From positions 248,001 through 312,000 of the forward strand of contig DASVPO010000012.1 in NCBI GenBank assembly GCA_036382855.1: 64,000 nucleotides of DNA. Reading direction: 5' to 3'. This DNA is from DASVTR01 sp036382855 (GTDB lineage: Bacteria > Acidobacteriota > Blastocatellia > Pyrinomonadales > Pyrinomonadaceae). Shown piece after piece: positions 1 to 7,277 of the stretch; position 1 is the stretch's first letter; every line of letters begins with the position of its first letter. Position numbers and translations under genes: made by a program. A model generated the notes under the pieces. That model was not told the DNA's origin, ran no database searches, and saw nothing but the letters and a program-made list of their open reading frames with translations.

Positions 1-123
1 CGAGACAAGCTCAAACTCGTCCGAAGGCGACGCGAGCGCGAGCGCACGCGCCAACTCAAGCGTGTAATGCCCGACGCCCGCCAGCGTCTCGCTCAAAGGC
101 AAGCCATCAAGACCAATCAGCAT
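1..123 (-). CDS. Glycosyltransferase family 1/4, N-terminal fragment (cut by window edge)
   Basis: Reading the minus strand from an ATG at 123 gives 41 codons open to the window edge. The peptide begins MLIGLDGLPL and contains GVGHYTLELARAL, the typical first beta strand and first helix of GT-B glycosyltransferases (Gly-Val-Gly-x-Tyr loop near the donor/acceptor cleft). Such enzymes move sugars onto polysaccharide or lipid carriers in the cytoplasm. It would be the last visible member of the minus-strand polysaccharide cluster that follows. No Shine-Dalgarno motif is visible, because a palindromic repeat lies directly upstream of the start. Only the N-terminus is present, so the exact family is uncertain. 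Confidence 0.75.
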   Translation of the reverse strand, partial: MLIGLDGLPLSETLAGVGHYTLELARALALASPSDEFELVS

Positions 124-130
124 AAAAAAA

Positions 131-209
131 GTATGAACGCGGAACGCGGAACGATGAAGTAAGAAGAGCTTGCCTTTACTTCATCGTTCATCGTTCCTAC
201 TTCATCGTT
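131..209. repeat. Palindromic intergenic repeat, copy A
   Basis: A perfect 14-bp inverted repeat (arms 149-162 and 176-189; core GAACGATGAAGTAA) sits inside a longer stretch built from GAACG/CGTTC words. The centre GAGCTTGCCTTTACTTCATC matches the centres of the repeats at 7194-7261 and 43943-43990. The stop codon of the gene ending at 202 lies inside the element. Confidence 0.7.
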
Positions 210-1524
210 TAGTTAGTTCTGCGATTGCCGTTGCCGTTCTCTTCGCGGTGCGTTCTGGAATCAGAGGCCCCAGCCACTCGCCCATCAGTGCGCCCGTTCG
301 TTCAGCGAGTCTTGAAGCGAGCACGAGCGTGCGAAAGCTTTGCGCGCGCGCTACGAAATCAACGACCGACTGCGCATACTGCTCCGGCGCGTGCTGCTCT
401 TCGAGAATGCGACGGCCCTCACGGCCCATGGCGGCAAAGCGCGCGGGGTCTGCCAGAAAAGCCGCGAGTTGTTTTTGAAGATCCGCCACTTCCCTTTCAG
501 GCTCTACGGAGACGACGGCCTCCGCGGGCAGCGTTGCATACCAGCCGGTGCGGCTGACAATGCTCGGCAGCGCGTGTCGCCAGATGCGCAACTGGCTGCC
601 GGAAGCCTCGCCCATCGTCGGATAACGCAGGTTGATGGCAAGATGCGCCTTTGAGAGAGCATCATCAAGCTCTGCTTCCGGCACGTAGCCGTGCAACCTC
701 ACCAGTCGTTTCAAACCGAGCGAGCGTATTTCGGCGCGCAGTCTTCTCTCGTCAATCAACACCTGCCCGTAGATGTCCAGACGAAACTGCTCTTTGCCGG
801 AAAACCCTGAGAGCGCTTCAAGCAACTGCTGCAAACGACGATTGCGCCCAAGGTAGCCGAAGACGACGAGACGGAAGGGCGGCCCATCAGGCTTTGTCTC
901 CACGCTTGCCCTTGAAACTCTCTCACTCTGCCCGGCGCTAAACGGTAGAGGCAGATAAGCGACCATCCAGCGATTCTCTTCCGTTAATTTCGTGTAGGTC
1001 TCGCGCGTGTGCGTGATGACGCCGAGCGTGTTTTCGAGGGCGAGCGTTGTCAGAGGATAACGCTCGGCCATCTCGTCTATGTTACGCGCATCATTGCGGA
1101 AACATTCTTCACCGGCACGACGGCCTTCCGCGCCGTAGTATCGCTCCATCAACGCCAGATAAGATTCCAGATCGCGCCACTGCGCGCGGTAAAGGCCGTC
1201 GAAAAAATGGTGCAGGCGCTCGTCGTGCAGTACGACGATGCCCGGATGCCGGCGGCTGACCTGCCAGATTGCGCCGTGGAAGAGCGGGTTATTGCCGATG
1301 TGATAAACGCTCATGTCTGCCCGGTTGACTTCTTCCCAGCGAATGTTTCCCGCCTGAAAGAAACGAACCTCCGCATATTCTTTCAAGCTCTCATCCCACT
1401 CGCGGCTGTCCGTCCATAAAACAACATGAGCGCGGCGGCTCAAGGCCGCGAGCACGCGCGTCGTGTAGTGTGCTATGTCCGTGCTGGCCGGCGGCAGCGG
1501 TGAAAACCAGTTGAGCTTCATCAT
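202..1524 (-). CDS. GT-B glycosyltransferase (group 1 / GT4-like), 440 aa
   Basis: Cytoplasmic sugar transferase, probably for exopolysaccharide or O-antigen. The N-terminus (MMKLNWFSPLPPASTDIAHY) is the first Rossmann strand and glycine/serine loop of a GT-B fold. The C-terminal half carries the second Rossmann domain (FRLVVFGYLGRNRRL near residue 240) and the region LVRLHGYVPEAELDDALSKA typical of GT4 enzymes. The usual E-x7-E motif is less clear (YPTMGEASGSQLRIW), so donor specificity is not predictable. The ATG start overlaps the TGA of the upstream glycosyltransferase (TGATG), implying translational coupling. The stop lies in palindromic repeat A. The family call is firm; the substrate is unknown. 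Confidence 0.85.
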   Translation of the reverse strand: MMKLNWFSPLPPASTDIAHYTTRVLAALSRRAHVVLWTDSREWDESLKEYAEVRFFQAGNIRWEEVNRADMSVYHIGNNPLFHGAIWQVSRRHPGIVVLHDERLHHFFDGLYRAQWRDLESYLALMERYYGAEGRRAGEECFRNDARNIDEMAERYPLTTLALENTLGVITHTRETYTKLTEENRWMVAYLPLPFSAGQSERVSRASVETKPDGPPFRLVVFGYLGRNRRLQQLLEALSGFSGKEQFRLDIYGQVLIDERRLRAEIRSLGLKRLVRLHGYVPEAELDDALSKAHLAINLRYPTMGEASGSQLRIWRHALPSIVSRTGWYATLPAEAVVSVEPEREVADLQKQLAAFLADPARFAAMGREGRRILEEQHAPEQYAQSVVDFVARAQSFRTLVLASRLAERTGALMGEWLGPLIPERTAKRTATAIAELTKR

Positions 1525-2582
1525 CAGGATTTTTGAGCGAGCAGCGTCCGCACCACACTCGTCCAGCTAATTCCCATCTCATCGTAGAGGGCGCGGCCAC
1601 GCCTGCCCCACTCTCGCGCCTGCTCCTGCTGTTTCCATAATTGGTCCATACGCGCGGCCAGGCTTTCGGCTGTCGGTTCTGCGACGAGTCCCGTTTCGTT
1701 ATCTTTGACAAACTCCAGAGGGCCGCCTGAGTCCGTGCAGGTGATAACGGGCTTAGCGGCCAGCATCGCTTCCAACGTCACGTAGCCATAATCTTCGTCA
1801 ATCGGCGGATAGAGCACACCGCGCGACTCCGCATAAAGACGACGCTTCTCATCTTCGCCGACCTGCCCCAGCCACTCGACACGCTGCCTGACCCGGAGCT
1901 TACGCGCTAGATTTTGCAGCTCGTTGATGTAGGACGGAAGGTCCGGCGTGCCGGAGAACTTCACGCGGACAGGCTCTTGCGTCCGGGCCAACGCTTCGAG
2001 CACAAGCGACTGGCGCTTGGGACGACACAGACGGCTCGGAAAAAAAAGATAATCGCCAACTGCTCCAGCCGTGTAAAACTTTTCGGCGTGCGGCGGCGGA
2101 TGATAGAGCGGCTGCGAGTCCAGTTCGCAATACTGCCTGAGACGCCGCGCGACGTTGCCCGAATTAGCGTAGAGCGCTCTGGCTTCAGCCAGAATTTTTT
2201 TGTCTGCCGCGTGAATCGCGTCGCGCACGAGCGCGCCATCAGGCTCGTAAATCAAATCGCCCAATGGGTGATTCCAAAGTTCATAGGCCGTGCGATGCTG
2301 GTGCAGAATCCAGACGACCTTGTTGGGATGCGGAATCAGGTAGGCCGGAAATTTCAGTCCAATCAGCAGGTCAATCGGCGTCCCTGCATATTCCGTTACG
2401 TCCAGCAGGCGACAAGCCAGCATGTGGTCCAGAATCTTTTCCGCCGGATACCACTTGAACGGAACGGCGACGATTTCCGCCTCGTGACCTTCTAGGCGGA
2501 GCGCTTCGAGCAACCCTTCGGCGTGCGCCTCCGCGCCACCACGAATAAACGGAACCTGCGTCGTCGCAATCAGGATTCTCAT
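1524..2582 (-). CDS. GT4-family glycosyltransferase, 352 aa
   Basis: GT-B glycosyltransferase of the GT4 type. It starts MRILIATTQVPFIRGGAEAH, with the Gly-Gly-Ala/Glu loop of the N-terminal domain. It ends with the retaining-transferase signature DYGYVTLEAMLAAKPVI followed by SGGPLEFV, i.e. the E-x7-E region that binds the nucleotide sugar. An in-frame upstream extension exists to 2663, but those codons read through an inverted repeat and do not look like protein, so the ATG at 2582 is chosen. No strong ribosome binding site precedes it. It is co-oriented with the next glycosyltransferase and overlaps it by one base, so the two are probably co-expressed. The acceptor and sugar are unknown. 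Confidence 0.88.
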   Translation of the reverse strand: MRILIATTQVPFIRGGAEAHAEGLLEALRLEGHEAEIVAVPFKWYPAEKILDHMLACRLLDVTEYAGTPIDLLIGLKFPAYLIPHPNKVVWILHQHRTAYELWNHPLGDLIYEPDGALVRDAIHAADKKILAEARALYANSGNVARRLRQYCELDSQPLYHPPPHAEKFYTAGAVGDYLFFPSRLCRPKRQSLVLEALARTQEPVRVKFSGTPDLPSYINELQNLARKLRVRQRVEWLGQVGEDEKRRLYAESRGVLYPPIDEDYGYVTLEAMLAAKPVITCTDSGGPLEFVKDNETGLVAEPTAESLAARMDQLWKQQEQAREWGRRGRALYDEMGISWTSVVRTLLAQKS

Positions 2583-2588
2583 CTTTTC

Positions 2589-2648
2589 AGTTTTCAGTTT
2601 CCAGTTTCCAGTTAAAGCACGGGTGCTGAAAACTGAAGACTGAAAACT
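2589..2648. repeat. 23-bp imperfect inverted repeat built from TTTTCAG words
   Basis: Left arm 2589-2611 and right arm 2626-2648 match at 20 of 23 positions, with a 14-nt loop. Each arm is a tandem array of CAGTTT(T/C) units. It fills the gap between the methyltransferase stop and the glycosyltransferase start and could act as a transcript hairpin, but it has no clear U-tract. It is a different word family from the GAACG repeats. Confidence 0.65.
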
Positions 2649-2650
2649 AT

Positions 2651-4417
2651 TTAGCCTTTCCATCCGACGACGGCGTAATCCATCGGGCCATAGAAATACT
2701 GGTTGAAGCGCTTGACGAGGTCTGTGTCGCCCGCGACCGGCTCGGCGTCCGAAGGATTGAGCCGCAGAATCTGGACACGCGTGAAGCCTCTGGACTCAAG
2801 CAAAAATTTCATAACGGGGGCAGGCAAGGGGTTGCGATGCGTAGGGTCGAAGTAGAAGTTGCAGCTTCCGACCAGCACGTTTTCGGGGTTCGGCGTCTCG
2901 AAGATGACAGGCCCGCCCGCTCTCACGACGCGTATCGCTTCGTCCAGCAATCCGAGCAACTCTTCAAGCGGCAGATGCTCTATGATATGAAATCCAGTCA
3001 AAGCTCCGAGGCTTTCGTCAGGTAGTTTGCGCAGGTGGGCCAACACGTCCGCCTCTGTGATAGAGAGGCCGCGCGAGCGTCCTTGCGCGACGAGCACGCG
3101 ATTTGAATCCACGCCGACTGCGGGCACATTCGCTTCACGTAAAAGCTCAAGCCACTCGCCGCGCCCGCAGCCGATGTCAAGAAGCGGCTGCGCATCGCTC
3201 TCGATGTGTGCCTGCTCGACGAGCGGCAGATAGACCTTCAAGCGCTCTTTAATCTCCTCAGCGCTGCCGCGGAAACTTTCCTCCAACGCGAGATAGAAGG
3301 CGTCGTGAAGATGGCGCTGCTCGTCCGCTATCACTTCCATTTGACGACTATCGAAGGGCGCGGCCTGCTTACCTTGCGCTTCTTCAAGCAGGCGCGCGAC
3401 GCGCTGTCCCTGCAAAGCCAACTCGGTTCGCACCTCCTGCTCTTTTTGAAAGATTCGCTCGACTTCGTTTCGCAGTTGACGAATGAGCTGCCCGGATTCG
3501 CGCCGCGCGTTTGCGTTCAACTGCTCTGCATGCTCACGAAGGCGCTCGCTCTGCTCGTTGTGGCGCGCATCAAGTTGCTCCATCTCTCTTTGCCAGCGAG
3601 CGACGGCCTTGTCAATCAGCACGTCAAACTGTTGCTTAACGGCGTCGAGCCGCTCAAACAGCGATTGCTGCAATGCTTCGTGTTCATGCTTAAGCTGTGC
3701 GAGTTGCTGTTGCTGGCTGAGGGATGCGGTGCGCGTTGATTCGTTTAGTTGGGCCAGAGCGTTTGAGACTTCCCGCTCGTGCTGGCTGAGAAGGTTGCTG
3801 AGATGATTAGCGTGGTCAACGATTAACTGCTGCTGCGCGTGGACGTGGGCCTCGAATTGCTGGCTGTGACGAACCATCGCAGGAAGACGCACGAGCGCGA
3901 CGCAGAACCGCAGCAGGTATCCCAGAAGCGGCACGCGATACAACTGCCTGACGGCGGCGGGCAGAAATAGCCCCTCGATTTGAACCTTCTTGCTGCGGCC
4001 TTCCTTCGAATAACGCAGCCGCGCGAGCACGTCCAGCTTATTCAGCCGGCCGCTGCGCAGACTCTCTATGAAGCTTCGGTAGCCCGTTGCGTCGGGCCCG
4101 CGCTTGAGAATCGCGCGGTAGGCGTTCTGTATAAAATTGCGGTCGTGATATTTGAGCAGGTCTCCGGCTTGATAACGGTCGTCGGCGTGTGGCTCGAAGG
4201 CGGGCTGCAAGGCAAGCTGCGCGGCTTCAAGGCGTGTGAGCGCGGGGAAACTTCCGTGGTCGTTGTTTGCCGCGCGCGTGCCTGAGGATGAAGGGGCGGC
4301 TGACGAAGCGTTGCCGGACGAAGCGACGCCGTTCGTGCGCGCAGAGAGACGCGCGCCTTCGCGAATCTTATCCGTCAGGCTTTCGATTGTTACTTGAGGC
4401 TCGTTAATCTCCATCAT
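2651..4417 (-). CDS. DUF4214-like/coiled-coil/SAM-dependent methyltransferase fusion, 588 aa
   Basis: Three parts can be read. Residues about 88-150 resemble a DUF4214 repeat (NFIQNAYRAILKRGPDATGY). A short hydrophobic/basic segment follows (about 160-182), then a long Gln/Glu-rich coiled coil (about 185-350). The C-terminal 180 residues are a class I methyltransferase with SAM motif I LLDIGCGRGEWLELL (412-426), the acidic ribose-binding strand VGVDSNR and FHIIEHLP. Inference: it methylates a growing glycan terminus, and the coiled coil may set spacing or tether the enzyme to membrane or partners, as in the O-antigen terminator WbdD. The order of domains differs from WbdD, so this is only an analogy. 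Neighbouring glycosyltransferases support a polysaccharide role. Confidence 0.8.
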   Translation of the reverse strand: MMEINEPQVTIESLTDKIREGARLSARTNGVASSGNASSAAPSSSGTRAANNDHGSFPALTRLEAAQLALQPAFEPHADDRYQAGDLLKYHDRNFIQNAYRAILKRGPDATGYRSFIESLRSGRLNKLDVLARLRYSKEGRSKKVQIEGLFLPAAVRQLYRVPLLGYLLRFCVALVRLPAMVRHSQQFEAHVHAQQQLIVDHANHLSNLLSQHEREVSNALAQLNESTRTASLSQQQQLAQLKHEHEALQQSLFERLDAVKQQFDVLIDKAVARWQREMEQLDARHNEQSERLREHAEQLNANARRESGQLIRQLRNEVERIFQKEQEVRTELALQGQRVARLLEEAQGKQAAPFDSRQMEVIADEQRHLHDAFYLALEESFRGSAEEIKERLKVYLPLVEQAHIESDAQPLLDIGCGRGEWLELLREANVPAVGVDSNRVLVAQGRSRGLSITEADVLAHLRKLPDESLGALTGFHIIEHLPLEELLGLLDEAIRVVRAGGPVIFETPNPENVLVGSCNFYFDPTHRNPLPAPVMKFLLESRGFTRVQILRLNPSDAEPVAGDTDLVKRFNQYFYGPMDYAVVGWKG

Positions 4418-4507
4418 CTGCGCTCTTAAGGTTAGAGGGATGAAGTTAACGCAAAAATCGGAAAAAGACGAGACGGATTCTTTTAACTCCTGCCGGGAAA
4501 GAAAGCT

Positions 4508-4547
4508 GCCCGCATGAACCAGCGCTCGAAAGCTGACTCATGCGGGC
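4508..4547 (-). terminator. Rho-independent terminator candidate of the 4582-7014 gene
   Basis: A 10-bp perfect stem (GCCCGCATGA at 4508-4517 with its complement at 4538-4547) lies 34 bases past the stop. On the minus strand it is followed by a moderately T-rich tract (AGCTTTCTTTCC). Confidence 0.55.
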
Positions 4548-4581
4548 CGTTGGCTGTCTGCCGCCGGAAGTGGTGGCAGTG

Positions 4582-7014
4582 TTAGTTGATTCGGATGCGC
4601 GGGGCTGTGTCCGTCGGCGTCGTCGGCCGACTGGTGTAGGTGACGTTGTTAATCGTCACACTAACGACGATGGGAACATCGCCAGCGCCCGCGAGCGAAG
4701 CGGGCAGTTGGACGTTGATCTGGTCAACGCCGGGCATATCCGTTGGCCCAACGAGCAGGATGTTTGCCGTGCCCGTGATGGCCGTCGTCCCGATGGTCAC
4801 TGTGACCTGCCCGCGCGAGACGTTGCGCACGCCCGTCAGCATGATTTGCAGGATGGTCGGCACGGTTTGGCCGGACATGTTCAGAGAAGTGACGGTGAAA
4901 GGCTCCGGCGTCGGCGCTGCCGGATTCGTGACGTTGAGCACGATGGCGCGGCCACCGGCATCGTTAGTCGTAGAGAAGATGTCTGGCTGCGTCGGGTTGA
5001 TTTGAATCGTGCTGCGGATAATCGAGCCGTTGTTGTTGATGACGACTGGATAAGTCGCTGTTCCGGCGGTCGGTGCAAGCCCGACGGGGACGACGAAGCG
5101 TATTTCGCCGGGCGCAATCGAGAGCAGACCGGCCGACGCGCTATTGATTGAGACCGTGACGCCGCTCAACTCTACGGGCAGCGACGGGCGACGCTGCGAT
5201 TCCGAAGCGCCCGTCGCCGTGACGGCCGCAGGAGCAAGCGCGCTCGTCGAGCGGACGATGCCTATCATGCCGGGCGCGAGACCGTTGACGGCAGGCGGCG
5301 TCGGGCTTGGCGTAGCGACGGGTCGCTGCGTTGCGCCCGTGAAAAATGAGACGGTCGGTGTGGCGACATCAGTGCCGGTGCGCGAGCGCAGGTAGAAAGC
5401 TTCTGCGGAATTGTCTGCGTTGCCGCCGCCAAGCTCCGTGGCCTCCATGCTGAAGGCGATGCGTTCGCGCGTGTTGCTCGGAAACGGTTGCAGCCGGAAA
5501 GAGAGCGCGCTCGAGAGCGTGTTGGTCAGGCGCGTAAAGGTGCTCGTCGCAGGAGGCACGGGCGTTGAAAAGACCTGCACCAGATTAGCCGGATTGAGGC
5601 CATCGGCAGCCGTCGAGGGCGATGTGCCGTCGGCACGGAAATTCAGAGTCGAGGCGAAGACAAGCGTCGTGTTGTCGTAGGTGAAGGTCGGGAAGCGCTG
5701 CACGTCCGAGCCGGAAGTGGCGCGTGGGCCAACCTGCGTGAAGGTGTCTGCGGCGATGTTGTAGACGAAGATGGCCGGATTTGATTGCGCAGTGCCGTTA
5801 GTCTTCGGGTCGCTGGAATACGACTCGAAGGCGACCATCGTACCGTCGCGGCTGATTCTGTTTCCGGGGCTGTAGACGTTAACAGAGAAGCCGATGACGG
5901 GCGTGGTGGTGCGCGATGCCTGCCGCGTGACGGTCGCAGTTGCGCCGTCGAATGTTCCTATGTAGACCTCGCCGTTGTTGTCCGCATTGTTGGTTGAGCC
6001 GCCGATGCTGATGTTGGCGTTTGAGAAGAAGCTCAAGGTCTGCGTTCCGGGCAGAGTTTGCCCGGAGAGCGACGGGTTGCTGTTGAAGATAGGATTAGTG
6101 GCCGTGGTCGTCTGCGTGTTGGTCAACTGAACGGTGGCCGCGGTGAGCCTGTTGTAGAGAAAGACTTCGGGATTGAAATCCGCGTTGCCGCCGGTCAGGT
6201 TGCGCGTTGAGACGAAAGCGATGACCGATGAATTATCGTTGGTCGTCGGCTCGCGATTGTCGAAGGCGACGAAGGGCGAGACGGTGGCCGTGCCGGGCGT
6301 CGGCAGACGAGAGGCAGGCGTGTCGGTGATACGCGTATAAGTGCCGGTCGTCAAATCCGTCAAAGGCTGCTCGACGCCTGCGGAAAGATCTGCGTTGGGG
6401 TTTGCGACCTGCGGAATAAAGTAGAGAAAGATTTCCTGATTGCCGTCGGCCATGAGCGCCGTGCGGTTGGCGGCCGTGTTGCCGTCGAAGTTGGCGGGCG
6501 TCGGCGCGTTTGAGCTGAAGACAATCCAGCGCCCGTTGCTGCTGATGACGGGTTGATTATTGCTGACCTCGACCTCGATGGCGCAGCCCGGAACGGGCGA
6601 AGGGGTTGGCGTCGGCGTCGGTGTCGGCGTTGCCGTCGGCGTGGGCGTAGGGCTTGGCGTCGGGCAGGCGGTGGCAGTTCTCAAGGCGCTCTTGGTGTTT
6701 GTGATCTGGAAGATGCGGCGTTGCGCGTAGTCGAAGAGAAAAATCTCGCGATTGCCGTCCTCGTTGTTGCGCGCGTTGGGATTGACTGTCCCGTCTGGGT
6801 TGAGTGTTGGTATCTTCTCGGTAGCGATGTCACCCGTGGATTCAAAAACGACGAAGCGCCCGTTGAGGCTGATGCCGCCCGCATACGTGTTGCCGGTTGA
6901 TGAACTGATTTGGGTGACGAAGGGGTCAGGGTTTTGTGCCTGAGCCACAGCATACGCGCCGATGATGAAAGCACACATTAAGGCGACGTACGACAAACGA
7001 AAAGCTTGCTTCAC
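4582..7014 (-). CDS. Secreted beta-propeller-like protein with C-terminal TIGR03437-like domain, 810 aa
   Basis: The start is a GTG at 7014, with GGAGG 10 nt upstream. A signal peptide (MKQAFRLSYVALMCAFIIGA, cleaved after AQA) sends it out of the cytoplasm. The body has repeated units of the form GRFVVFES, GRWIVFSSN, GTMVAFESYSS and TTLVFAST, typical of PD40/TolB-like propeller blades. A Pro/Thr-rich linker of about 25 residues (6580-6665) interrupts the first blades. The last 230 residues (VSINSASAGLLSIAPGEIRF, then DQINVQLPASLAGAGDVPIV) resemble the TIGR03437 domain expanded in Acidobacteria. Function unknown; probably binds or displays at the cell surface. No catalytic motif was recognised. 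Confidence 0.75.
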   Translation of the reverse strand: MKQAFRLSYVALMCAFIIGAYAVAQAQNPDPFVTQISSSTGNTYAGGISLNGRFVVFESTGDIATEKIPTLNPDGTVNPNARNNEDGNREIFLFDYAQRRIFQITNTKSALRTATACPTPSPTPTPTATPTPTPTPTPSPVPGCAIEVEVSNNQPVISSNGRWIVFSSNAPTPANFDGNTAANRTALMADGNQEIFLYFIPQVANPNADLSAGVEQPLTDLTTGTYTRITDTPASRLPTPGTATVSPFVAFDNREPTTNDNSSVIAFVSTRNLTGGNADFNPEVFLYNRLTAATVQLTNTQTTTATNPIFNSNPSLSGQTLPGTQTLSFFSNANISIGGSTNNADNNGEVYIGTFDGATATVTRQASRTTTPVIGFSVNVYSPGNRISRDGTMVAFESYSSDPKTNGTAQSNPAIFVYNIAADTFTQVGPRATSGSDVQRFPTFTYDNTTLVFASTLNFRADGTSPSTAADGLNPANLVQVFSTPVPPATSTFTRLTNTLSSALSFRLQPFPSNTRERIAFSMEATELGGGNADNSAEAFYLRSRTGTDVATPTVSFFTGATQRPVATPSPTPPAVNGLAPGMIGIVRSTSALAPAAVTATGASESQRRPSLPVELSGVTVSINSASAGLLSIAPGEIRFVVPVGLAPTAGTATYPVVINNNGSIIRSTIQINPTQPDIFSTTNDAGGRAIVLNVTNPAAPTPEPFTVTSLNMSGQTVPTILQIMLTGVRNVSRGQVTVTIGTTAITGTANILLVGPTDMPGVDQINVQLPASLAGAGDVPIVVSVTINNVTYTSRPTTPTDTAPRIRIN

Positions 7015-7193
7015 GAGTATAAAGCCTCCGAATTAAGACAAGGACATAAAAGAAATAATGCTCAGGGAGCTTTGAGCAGCAGTTAGCCAGCGAGAGGTGA
7101 TGAAGAACACAGGCACACCTCGTCGCGGCTAAAGAACCGCCATTTTAAGCGGAAGCCACTGACTAGCGCAAGCCAGCACAAGCAAGTGGGAAA

Positions 7194-7261
7194 TAGGAAC
7201 GATGAACGCGGAATGAAAAGCAAGCCGCTTTGACTTCATCGTTCCGCGTTCATCGTTCCTA
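7194..7261. repeat. Palindromic intergenic repeat, copy B
   Basis: A perfect 20-bp inverted repeat (7194-7213 and 7242-7261, arm TAGGAACGATGAACGCGGAA). Its centre AAGCAAGCCGCTTTGACTTC is shared with copies A and C. Short further pairing (AGCAAGT with ACTTGCT) flanks it. It lies between two minus-strand genes and could also end the transcript of the 7278-10607 gene only if read in the opposite sense from usual, as no U-tract follows. Confidence 0.75.
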
Positions 7262-7277
7262 CTTGCTTTTGTTGCAC

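Noticed and set aside
2583..2663. Longer start for the glycosyltransferase at 1524.
   Set aside because: The added codons run through an inverted repeat and give a peptide without family resemblance.
6580..6665. Tandem GGCGTC/GTCGGC repeats as a possible satellite or CRISPR-like array.
   Set aside because: It encodes the Pro/Thr linker of a secreted protein in frame; there are no spacers.
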